DNA of 64,000 nucleotides from Symbiodinium natans (lineage: Eukaryota; Sar; Dinophyceae; Suessiales; Symbiodiniaceae). The notes beneath the pieces were generated by a model. That model was not told the origin of the DNA. It was given only the letters and a program-made list of their open reading frames with translations, and did not search any database. This document shows, piece by piece, positions 33,388 to 42,700 of the stretch. The stretch spans positions 363,978 to 427,977 of the forward strand of contig CAJNDS010001724.1 of assembly GCA_905221605.1 (NCBI GenBank). Direction: 5' to 3'. The first letter of the stretch is position 1. Each line of letters opens with the position of its first letter. The position numbers and the translations under genes are program-made.

Positions 33388-34642
33388 GGGAGATAAGTGT
33401 CGTTTCTTGCATAGGGAACCGAGCCCTGCTCCCCCAGGTGGTGAAAACGCAGCCCCGGCCCCTAAGGGCCCAGACAAACCAAGGTCCCCGTCACCCGCGC
33501 CAACGCGCAGGAAACCAAGCCGTGGACGCTCTAAGGAAAAGGATAGGAAGGCCGCATGCTGCATCTCGCTTGCGGCTGCAGCCTCAGCTGGTCCTGATGA
33601 GAGTGAACCACAAGATGGGGACGAAGACTACTGGGAAGTAGACTTCAAAAGGGGTGAAGCTGTTAGGCACCATCTGAAGTACAGAAGTACTATGTACAAG
33701 CCCGAAGTGTCATGTCCTGTTGCTCTTGAAAGGTTGAAGGGTAAGGCCAAAGTGATCAAGACGCTTCCCATTTCTCCATACACTGCAAAGGAGAACTGGG
33801 ACTGGAAAGAGGGAAGAGGGGGAACCGGCGATAAGATGCCGTGGACCGGCAAGACTGTTTTCAAGATCAAAGAACAAAACAAGAAGGTCAGGTTTTGCGA
33901 CAAGCCCAAAGTCAGGGAAATCCCTTTTGAGGGAAAGGGGTACAGACATTCCTACAAAGTTCGCAGGTACAATACTTGCTATGCTGATGCGGAAAACTGC
34001 CCTAAGCCTGACGCTAATGACCTTCAGGTTGCAATTAGGAACGCAAGGGAACTCAAGATGCTTCTTGCCCGGCATGAGGGGGGAGAGAAGACCGATTGCC
34101 ACTTAGAGTGTGATGAGCCTGATTCTCTCATGTGTGGGATGTGCAAGCACGTCGTTGAGAGCTCAGAGATCGCTTGTCCAGGGATCGCCACACCCTTAGA
34201 ATTCCTTGCTGACACAGGAAGTGAGGAGGACCTTATCAGCGAAGCTGATCGTGCTATGTACTTCGGCGAAGAGCCAGTAGGCAATGCAACACGACAAGTG
34301 AATCTCATCACTGCTAATGGTAACGTCAAAGGTGACAGGTCGGTTAGGATCGACTTCCCGGAGTTTGGCAAAGAGCTAGAGTTCTATGTTCTCAACAGCA
34401 CCCCTCCTGTTTGCTCCGTAGGCAGAAGGTGCATGGAGGACGGTTATGAGTTCCACTGGTACCCCAAAAGGCCGCCTTACTTTGTTGCGCCCAATGGTCA
34501 AAGACTAAGGTGTAGAATGAGAGGTATGGTCCCAGTGCTAGGGGGAGGAGCAATGGCCGCTCCAAGCACTAAGGAGGAAGCCTCAGGTTCTCTCGGACGA
34601 CCAATTTTGTCCGAGGGTTTTCAGAAAACTGCCGCCCAATAG
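33041..34642 (+). CDS. pro: Aspartic protease frame with second CCCH finger
   Basis: The frame is open 33041-34642, but its meaningful part starts about 33320. CTFWKKGKCTRGDKCRFLH at 33356-33412 is a second CCCH finger, repeating the finger in the gag frame. A basic, Pro-rich stretch follows, then the retropepsin motif LADTGSEEDLIS with catalytic Asp at codon 34211-34213. C-terminal to it are hydrophobic protease strands up to MVPVLGGGAM. As in other retroelements it should dimerise and cut the Gag-Pol polyprotein. It overlaps gag (+1 relative) and pol (-1 relative). The ATG at 33041 falls inside gag and is probably not the true start. Confidence 0.85.
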   Translation: MKGCARTGIESPSHMGTSLELLLLKAEGRHALRRGAAAEGIALPVASPIQSQGLALGPHPDLDHLADRKAQSQFATTFKRVSAPGVTSASFRTNHVHTAPKKKQVCTFWKKGKCTRGDKCRFLHREPSPAPPGGENAAPAPKGPDKPRSPSPAPTRRKPSRGRSKEKDRKAACCISLAAAASAGPDESEPQDGDEDYWEVDFKRGEAVRHHLKYRSTMYKPEVSCPVALERLKGKAKVIKTLPISPYTAKENWDWKEGRGGTGDKMPWTGKTVFKIKEQNKKVRFCDKPKVREIPFEGKGYRHSYKVRRYNTCYADAENCPKPDANDLQVAIRNARELKMLLARHEGGEKTDCHLECDEPDSLMCGMCKHVVESSEIACPGIATPLEFLADTGSEEDLISEADRAMYFGEEPVGNATRQVNLITANGNVKGDRSVRIDFPEFGKELEFYVLNSTPPVCSVGRRCMEDGYEFHWYPKRPPYFVAPNGQRLRCRMRGMVPVLGGGAMAAPSTKEEASGSLGRPILSEGFQKTAAQ

Positions 34643-37600
34643 GGCCGGCCGAGGCTTTCGCAGGAGCAGCAGAGGAACGAGATCCAGTGGTCGAGCACCC
34701 CGATCCTGAGATCTCCGCAGCCATCAATGAGGTGCCGCCGATAGATATCCCCAAAGAGAAGCTCAAAAGACCAGGTTGGGTTTCGCACCCAAATGCTAAG
34801 TACTTGATTGTCGGACACAAACCAAAGACGTTTCGTACTGCTACACCAAGGTTTCCAAGATGCGAAGTCAGATCTACTTGGTTGTTCAGGGAAGGTTCTT
34901 GGGTCAAGGTTGAGGATAAAGTGAACGTCAGGGAGCTTGACAACAAAGTTGCCCGACTGGAGGGTAATCCAATCCTGAGCCTCACTATCTTCGAAGACCC
35001 CGATGTTGAACCTGACAGTGACAACGAAGGAAACGCCCGCAGTCTTGCAGAGGCCGATCTGAAAGCTGAAGCCAAATCTGTTGAGCACTTGTTCTCGCAC
35101 AGGCCCAAGAATCCGTTCTGCGAGGTATGTCAGCGCGCAAAGATGTTGGCTCCCCAAGCCCGCAAAAAGGGGGGCTCAAGTACCATTGTGTCAAAGGCCT
35201 TTGGGGATCACATCACTGTTGACCATATCATCACTCGTGACCTTCGTGACCATGGGTTCCAGGACGAAAGGGTCGCACTTGTTGTTAAGGACGTGTTCAC
35301 CAAATTTCGTTACGTCTACCCCTCTCCGACTAAGTCAAGCGATCAGTGTTTTGAAGACCTTCTTCACTTCCTAGGTCAAGAAGATGCAGTTGGCGTTTTC
35401 TACTCAGACAACGCACCTGAACTTCATGCCGCTATCAAAAGCCTAGGTGTCCGACATGTTACATCCCGCGAATATGTGGACACCAACAAGTCGGTAATCG
35501 AAAGAGAAATTCGGACGATTTTGGAGGGCACCCGCTCCAACCTTGTTCAGGCGGGTCTCCCCGACAAGCTTTGGCCGTTGGCCGCCCAACACCACGCGAT
35601 GGCACTTAATGCAACTAAGAGGCTTGACAACGGGATTGCTCCCTGGGAGGCCAGGTATGGGGAACCGTTTTCAGGGACCATGATTCCTTTTGGTGCACGT
35701 GTGTTGTACTGGAACAACCCCAAGCAGAACATTCCTGCGAGCTCTAAGTTTGCGCCGACTGGTGTTGAGGGAATATTTCTTGGTTACTACGTTCAGCCTG
35801 GCTTCGTTTGGAAGGAGGAATACCTCGTCACCCCCGTCAAGGGTTGTGACTTTGCGTTCGAGATAGGAAACTTTCCTATTCTGAGGTCGAAGCGAATGGA
35901 GTTGTTGCCTGGGGATTTCACATTCCCAATGAGATCCGAACAGCTTGCACTGCAGGAGAGCCTCCGTAAGCCGACCCTCTCAGATCAGGACTGCTCGTGG
36001 GGAGGCACAGATGGTGCCGGACCACGCGCCCCGCCTGGGGATTCGCCGGACGAGCCTTTGCCTCCGCCCGGTGTGCCTGATTTGGACGGCTCCGATTTGA
36101 AGGATCGTTTGTCCGAGTACTTGGACCAAGTGGCTAAGGAAAACGAGGACTATGTTCCCGAAGATGTCGGAGCTGTGGAGGACTGGCTGGGGAGGGATGC
36201 TCCTGGATCTTCTAAGGAAGCAACATCCGTGCCTAAGGCCTCATCCACTCTACCAAGACATGACCCCAGAACCATGCCTGACGGGAAGAAAGTCCCCAAA
36301 GGGTATAACTGGGACGGGGTGAGGTTGGTTAGGGATAAGAAAGGTTCCAAAAGGCCACCTGATACCCCTTCGGAATTTTGGCACATGTATTCCAAGGCAC
36401 AACGGGAGGCTGACATTGAAAGATTCGAACGCAAGAAGGCTCGTGAAGCCGAGGAAGATGCTCGCAAGGCCCTTAGAGACTCCCCGGCCATGCCTGTCAT
36501 CGCCGAGCCTGACCCCGAGCCCCATAGAGATCGAATGGCATCCTTGTATTGGGCCAAACTTGGTCAGGTTGCGAGCGAGATGTTTGCTGTTGTTGCCAGG
36601 GTTGTCGGGCCTAAAGAAATCGAAAGTACTCCCGCTGCGAAAGAAGCCATGGACCGAGAATGGAAGAAACTTGCCGATAAGTCTTGCTGGCTCGAAAAGA
36701 AGGTTCGAGAGTACCGGGATGTTGCCGCGGAAGCCAAACACAAGAATGTCAAGGCCCATTTCGGGAAAATCTTTGAGATCTGTTCGGTCAAGGGGGATGA
36801 ACTCCCGGACGGGCACCCCCAGAAGAAATGGAAAGGTCGTAGTGTTTTCCAGGGCAACAACGTCCAGGACGAAAACCACGATCACGCCATTTTCGCCGAA
36901 CTAGGATCAAGCCCCGCTAGTATGGAGGCCGGGAAAATCATCGATGTGTTTGGTAGCCAACCCGGGTACGTGAAACAGCAGGCTGATGGCATCGCTGCAT
37001 ACACACAAGCCCTTTTTAAAGGCATCGAAACGTGGGTCCGTCTCCCTCGAAACAGATGGCCTAAAGAATGGTCTGGGTACGAAGATCCTGTTTGCCCACT
37101 CAGGCTCGCTTTGTACGGCCACCCTGACTCAGGTGGTATCTGGGAAAGGTACTGTACCGAACAGTTAGAGAGTGTTGGTTCTACTGCTGTTCTACCCGAC
37201 ATTTGGCATTCTGTATTCTACCATGCTGAACTAGATTTGTTGCTTGTTGTGTACGTTGATGACTTCAAGATGGCCGGCCCCCAAGACAAAATCAACAAGG
37301 GTTGGGAGTTGATCGCTAAGGTGATTGACATGGAACCAGCCGAGGTCTTGGGACGGTACTTCGGGTGTCATCACGTTGAGCAAAATCAGGTCCAGCTTTC
37401 ACGGGAGGACCACCCATTTGCTTACGTCTTCGACAAGAAGCACGCTAGCCCAGCTGCCGACTACCAAGTCCGGCCGAACCGCAAAGAGGACTTCTGGGAG
37501 GTCGACGCTGAGTTAGCTGCAGTCGTTAGGCATCACATCTATCCTCGTAGGAAACTTTATGTGCCTACGCAGGACGACGTGTCGAAGTTTCCCCACATAA

Positions 37601-39795
37601 GCTGTCAACGAATCACGGTGTTTGATGATGGTAGGGACCCTATCCATGATGACTTGAATCAGGGGGGCCCCGCGGACCAATCAGGTTGGTGGACTGGGAG
37701 AACATATTTCCCTATCACTGAGGTCAGTGACGAGGACTTTTCTCATGCTCTCGCAGCTAAGCACAATAAACCCAAGCGGTCCAAAGCCGAAGCTAAACGA
37801 GAAGCACGACAGAGTAAGTTCAAGAGCACTGAATCTATCAGTCAGGGAAAAACCCCTTCCATGACTGTGCTCGTGAACGTTGTGTACTACGACATGCGAG
37901 ATTTCTTGGTGTCCTGTGTAGATAGGTACTGTGAGTTGGCCAAGGTTGACAAGAAGTCCCTGAAGCACGTAGCGACTCCTTTTCATGAGAATCGAGTAGC
38001 AAAAGTTTTGGAGAGCAATGAACCTAGTGGTAAGCTGCAACCTATTGCTAGCCGTGTACTCATGAATGTTTTGTTCGCTGCGAGAATGGCCAGGTGGGAC
38101 TTGTTACGCGCCACTCAGGCGCTGGCATCCAGAGTCACCAAGTGGTCTCGCGACTGTGACGTTGCTTTGCACAGGTTGATCAGTTACATAAACTCTTCTC
38201 TTGAAGTTCGGATGAGGGGATTCATAGGGGATCGCATTCAGGATTGTAAGTTGTGGATGTTCTGCGATGCTGACCACGCTGGTAGCCACGACAGTAAATC
38301 CACTTCAGGCTGTGCCCTTTACTTGGTAGGCCCCAATACTTACTTTCCCCTAAATGCTTTTTCCAAGAAACAGACCAGCATCACCACTTCAAGTACGGAG
38401 AGTGAGGTTGTGGCTGCCAACCAAGGTATTCGTGCCCAGGGTCTGCCCAGCCTCAGTCTTTGCATTTTCCTGTGGCGGGAGGTTGCGAGTAGGACCGCCA
38501 GCTACCAAGCTAGGCCGAAAACCAAACCTAATCAAAGGGAAAACGACATCATTGCACGAATTGATCCTGAACTTGATGAGATCCGTTACGGTGAGTGTAG
38601 GGCGGATGGACGAAGCGTTTCCGATTTAAACGGCCTCAAGGTCCACCTTAGTCCCAAGTTTGCTGTTCAACTCCTTGAGGACAACCAAGCTACCATCACC
38701 ATTCTTCTCAAAGGTGACAGCGAAAAACTACGTCACACCGATCGGACTCAACGCATTTCGTTTGCTTGGATCAAACAACAGTTCGAGCGTAACTTCTTCG
38801 AAATGATTAATGTTGACACCAAAGAGCAAGTAGCTGATATCTTTACCAAACCTTTCGCTGACCGAGGTAAATGGGAACATGCTCTAAGGCTCATCGCGCA
38901 CGTCGATGCTCCTCTTCAGGGGGGACGGCAGTCTAAGGCACACGAGTCCGATGCTCATCTCACCAACAAGCCTGTCGTTCATGCTCACCCTGTGGTGAAG
39001 CCGTCGGGCGATCCTTGCGCAGTCGCAGCTGAGCTTACCAAGGACCGTGACTTCAGTACTAAGGCTTTGTTGCGTGTAGCCCAGATCATGTACCCCAACA
39101 AAACCAAGCGAAAGATGATTAAGCTTGACAATCGCAGCTACTACCATATCTTTGGGCAGTGGTCTTACGGAGGAATGCAAGGGGTGACTAAGGCAACACG
39201 TCGGTGGCCTCAGATTGCCCGCTTCCTAAATGGAGTTGTACAAGCCCATGCTCCTAAGGACTTCACATGGAACTCGGTGTTGCTTAATAGCTGTACTGGT
39301 GCCTCTGTGCACAAGGACCATGGGAATGCTAAGCATAGCATGAGCTTTGCCCTCAGTGTCGGGGATTTCAAAGATGGTGAACTGTGGTTTGCGGACCCCC
39401 TTGTTTCATCTGAAGATGCTATTGTTAGGGTCGGCCCCAATGGTAAGCGCCTTAAGGGTCGTGCTGTGTCCACCCTGAACAAAGCCATCATCTTTGATCC
39501 GCGAAATTTACACTGTGTGTTACCTTTCACTGGAACACGTTTCTCCATTGTTGCGTACACCTCCCGATCACAAGACGCACTGCAAGATCAAGAGCTCAAT
39601 TCTTTGAAGTCGCTTGGATTCAGGCTGCCCCCACGTGCGGCCAGCGCTGCTTCTGCCCGAGAATACTCGAGGCCGTTGGGGTTCAAACGAATCATAGTCG
39701 AGTTTTGTTGCTCCCCCAACAGCAAACTAGGGCAGGATCGTAGCGCCGTCAAGGATGTTATGTGTTGCGAGTCACCAGTGAGGATGACGTCTTGA
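34573..39795 (+). CDS. pol: Pol: integrase, reverse transcriptase, RNase H, plus 2OG-Fe(II) dioxygenase domain
   Basis: Open 34573-39795; residues are counted from codon 34687. Integrase: zinc site H134-x3-H138-x6-C145-x2-C148; catalytic D179, D241, E272. The second D and E are 30 residues apart, not 35. FLGYY near residue 365 closes the integrase. Reverse transcriptase: DGIAAYTQA, LALYGHPDSGG and YVDD 856-859. RNase H: FCDAD (D1194), STESE (E1238), EDNQ (D1332), ADIFTKPF (1383-1390). Then comes a domain not normal for copia: H1542-x-D1544, GDFKDGELWF, H1609 and R1618 of LPFTGTRFSI, the metal and 2-oxoglutarate ligands of an Fe(II) dioxygenase. After residue 1669, IIVEFCCSPNSKLG begins a methyltransferase-like fold that continues in the next frame. 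The TGA is at 39793-39795. Confidence 0.92.
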   Translation, partial: GGSLRFSRTTNFVRGFSENCRPIGPAEAFAGAAEERDPVVEHPDPEISAAINEVPPIDIPKEKLKRPGWVSHPNAKYLIVGHKPKTFRTATPRFPRCEVRSTWLFREGSWVKVEDKVNVRELDNKVARLEGNPILSLTIFEDPDVEPDSDNEGNARSLAEADLKAEAKSVEHLFSHRPKNPFCEVCQRAKMLAPQARKKGGSSTIVSKAFGDHITVDHIITRDLRDHGFQDERVALVVKDVFTKFRYVYPSPTKSSDQCFEDLLHFLGQEDAVGVFYSDNAPELHAAIKSLGVRHVTSREYVDTNKSVIEREIRTILEGTRSNLVQAGLPDKLWPLAAQHHAMALNATKRLDNGIAPWEARYGEPFSGTMIPFGARVLYWNNPKQNIPASSKFAPTGVEGIFLGYYVQPGFVWKEEYLVTPVKGCDFAFEIGNFPILRSKRMELLPGDFTFPMRSEQLALQESLRKPTLSDQDCSWGGTDGAGPRAPPGDSPDEPLPPPGVPDLDGSDLKDRLSEYLDQVAKENEDYVPEDVGAVEDWLGRDAPGSSKEATSVPKASSTLPRHDPRTMPDGKKVPKGYNWDGVRLVRDKKGSKRPPDTPSEFWHMYSKAQREADIERFERKKAREAEEDARKALRDSPAMPVIAEPDPEPHRDRMASLYWAKLGQVASEMFAVVARVVGPKEIESTPAAKEAMDREWKKLADKSCWLEKKVREYRDVAAEAKHKNVKAHFGKIFEICSVKGDELPDGHPQKKWKGRSVFQGNNVQDENHDHAIFAELGSSPASMEAGKIIDVFGSQPGYVKQQADGIAAYTQALFKGIETWVRLPRNRWPKEWSGYEDPVCPLRLALYGHPDSGGIWERYCTEQLESVGSTAVLPDIWHSVFYHAELDLLLVVYVDDFKMAGPQDKINKGWELIAKVIDMEPAEVLGRYFGCHHVEQNQVQLSREDHPFAYVFDKKHASPAADYQVRPNRKEDFWEVDAELAAVVRHHIYPRRKLYVPTQDDVSKFPHISCQRITVFDDGRDPIHDDLNQGGPADQSGWWTGRTYFPITEVSDEDFSHALAAKHNKPKRSKAEAKREARQSKFKSTESISQGKTPSMTVLVNVVYYDMRDFLVSCVDRYCELAKVDKKSLKHVATPFHENRVAKVLESNEPSGKLQPIASRVLMNVLFAARMARWDLLRATQALASRVTKWSRDCDVALHRLISYINSSLEVRMRGFIGDRIQDCKLWMFCDADHAGSHDSKSTSGCALYLVGPNTYFPLNAFSKKQTSITTSSTESEVVAANQGIRAQGLPSLSLCIFLWREVASRTASYQARPKTKPNQRENDIIARIDPELDEIRYGECRADGRSVSDLNGLKVHLSPKFAVQLLEDNQATITILLKGDSEKLRHTDRTQRISFAWIKQQFERNFFEMINVDTKEQVADIFTKPFADRGKWEHALRLIAHVDAPLQGGRQSKAHESDAHLTNKPVVHAHPVVKPSGDPCAVAAELTKDRDFSTKALLRVAQIMYPNKTKRKMIKLDNRSYYHIFGQWSYGGMQGVTKATRRWPQIARFLNGVVQAHAPKDFTWNSVLLNSCTGASVHKDHGNAKHSMSFALSVGDFKDGELWFADPLVSSEDAIVRVGPNGKRLKGRAVSTLNKAIIFDPRNLHCVLPFTGTRFSIVAYTSRSQDALQDQELNSLKSLGFRLPPRAASAASAREYSRPLGFKRIIVEFCCSPNSKLGQDRSAVKDVMCCESPVRMTS
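34615..34649 (+). promoter_or_regulatory. -1 programmed ribosomal frameshift signal (pro to pol)
   Basis: The heptamer G GGT TTT (34615-34621) lies in the exact X XXY YYZ phase of the protease frame (GAG GGT TTT CAG). A 9-nt spacer leads to a stem: GCCGCCC (34631-34637), loop AATA, GGG-C-CGGC (34642-34649) with one bulged C. The protease stop TAG (34640-34642) overlaps the loop. Slipping back one base enters the pol frame, open from 34573. The arrangement matches known retroviral and retroelement -1 signals; its function is inferred. Confidence 0.75.
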
Positions 39796-42700
39796 AAGAC
39801 TCTACATTGACTTCAGTTGTTCAGAAAATTAGTACCCTCTGCGACGAGGGGGGAGCATCTAAGCCAATTTTAGTTTATGCGTCGCTTCCGTGTACTGGTG
39901 GCTGTCCGTGGAATCGCATGACGCCTGACAGCCCAAAGTGGGAACAGCATCAGGAACTGTTTTGCAAACTCCTCAAGCAGTTCCGAAAATTCATTAGAAA
40001 GCTCAAAGAGTACAAACCACAGGTTGCCTTCGAACTCCCTAAGGATTGCGACTATTGGAAGTGGGACCATGTTCAGCATATGGTTAATGACCTTGGACTT
40101 GAGTTCTACCGTTGCGATGGTTGCATGTTGGGGATTACGAATCACCAAGGATTACCACTAAGGAAAGCTTGGACCATTGCGTCGTCGATTCCATTGCAGC
40201 GGCTGGCAGCGCACAAGTGTGATCGCAGTCATGTTCATGGCGAGTCTAGAGGCCAGGACCTTAAGGACAGTGAGAACTATTCACATGCCATGACTGATTG
40301 CATCCACATTGATTGGAAAAGCTTTTGCGATAGGCGTTCTAATTATGCGGCATGTGCACAACAACAATTTTCGTGTAACCACAAACACGTCTGCACTCGC
40401 AAAACTGAACAAACTAACGCATTAGCTGCCTGCTGCATTCTCGCGGCAGATTTCTGCGCGCCGGACATGGAAGCCACCAACGCTGGAATCGTTGCACCGA
40501 CGGAGGTCCTGCGCCAGTGGTGGGATCGGCGGTTATGGGAGACTTCATTGTCTTCCGAATACCGCACCATGGCGCCTTTCCAGGAGGATGAAGCCAGCGT
40601 GAACAACTTTTACAAGTATTTGCCACGGCCACTTGCATGCGAATATGCCCTCAGTGACGTCAGGGAGGCTGGTTTGGTGGCCAAAATCGGAAAGCTCACC
40701 GATCAAGGCTTGGCCATGCTCCAGCCCGAGTCTACTCGAGGCCGTTTGCGCTACCTTGTCATCGTCGCAGACTCTACAACTACGTTCCTCACTGAAGGAA
40801 ATTGGAAGACAGATCTGCTGGCAGACATCAAGGCCAACCGCGGCAATGCGTTCCCACATCATCTTGGCGTTGAGTACATTCCTACATGGGGTGCGAATCT
40901 CACGCGGCTCGTAGAGCTCGCCGTGGGAAAAGTTACCCAACTGGAGCGTGAAACTGGCGCCAGTCGTCAGGTGAGCATTGACCTCATGATGATCTGGAAC
41001 GGGAACGAGTTCGTTGGCGACAGAGGTCTGTTTTTGGACCCAGGCTTCAAGAGCAAGACGGAGTGGCTTCGTGGTTACCCGCACATGGCAAAGGGGAGCT
41101 GGGAGTTCATTGGACCAAAGGTTCTCCGAGAGATAGGCAAGTTGGCGGATCTACAGTCACGGGCGTCAGTGGGTACTGTGCTGCTCACGTCTGCAACCGA
41201 CGCTGCCAACTACTACCTCCCGCGCGATTGGGGTACCATCATGGCGGATTTGCTCGACTACGCCGCCCAACTTGGGCTGGCCGTCAAGCATTTCAATACG
41301 CCTGCGAGCCAGATCCGCAAATTCGACCACTTTCACTTCCAGGAGGACAGCGCCTATCGTTTGCAGCTGTTGAGGTGGTTGGGTTTTACCGCCAGGATTA
41401 TGGTCCTTCGTCACCAATGCTCCTTCTTTAAGGAAGCCGACATCGACCTGGTCCTGCAGAACTACGGCCACGTCTCAAAGCCCAACGTCAAGTTCGCGGT
41501 GGACGTGCAGGTGGAGGAGAAGCTCCTGAACCACTTCCGTAGAGGAAGAGTAGAGCCCACACATCAGCCGCTTGTCGAGGCTGACCCGTGGGACGATATC
41601 TACTTCCAAGGACCCCAGGAGCAGTTCCCCGACACCGCGCCGAACCACTTTGTCCACCGGGACTTCAAGGACCACGTTCACCTGGGAGATGGGGAATATG
41701 TTACCCGCGAGGACTACGACGAGATGATCAAGAAGAGCGAGGAAAATGCCCCCCGTCCAGGGGAGGCCGTCGTTGTTCCGTCATCGTCGTTAACGGCGCG
41801 GGAGACTAAGGAGAAGCTTTTGGCCAGGGGGGAGGTCTACAGTCGTCAGCGGACCGACCCTGAGCCAAGTGCCCCCAAGCGGGCAAAGAAGGGCCCACAC
41901 GAGGCTGCCTACGACGAGCCCATCAAGTCCGGCTACTACTCAATCGATGACGATTGGTGCCTCGTCGACATGCTGGGCCTCGACTGGGACACAATCCATT
42001 TATGCCCACCGGAAGGTGAGGCCGAGTGGATTGACATCCTTCAGGACGAGATGCCGAACTTCAAGTATATCCACATTCCCCAGCATCACAAGACTGCCTT
42101 GTCCGGTATTGTCCGCGGCAAGGTCGTCCCAGGTCTGCAGGGCGATGGATTGTGGTGCTCTACAAGGAAGATCCTCGAGGCCTGGAACAAGAAGACGAAC
42201 AGGGATTATGGCCTCGGGATGCTCCTCACTGTCGTCAAGAACGACAACCGCAGCAGGTTCCAGCTGCGAATTGACCGCAACCACCCCCTCGCCGAGTACT
42301 ACGGCCTAGGAGGCTACCCTACCCTTATTAGGGCGAACCAAGGCATCTCCAAAGATGCTATGAAAGGGGTGCCCGACTCGATCCTTGCGGAGGCCTGGTT
42401 CAGCATGATCCCAGAAGCAGAGATGGATGAGCATTCTGCCACCTGGGAAGGTCGGCCGGTTTTGCCCCTGGAGAAGATTCCACGCAGGCTCTACCACCGC
42501 ACCTACAAGGACCGAGCCTTTGCCATCTTGGACTCCTGCTTTATCCCCGGGCACCACACCGCGAATGCCTTTGTGTATTTTGCCGACCGGGAGGTAGGGC
42601 CGGGAGAAAATGTCCCTGGCGTGAGAAGCGATCGCCCCGTGGAGGTGGTCGTCAACACCATGGATGGTCTCAGGCAAGGCGCTGGACTGTTCTACTCACG

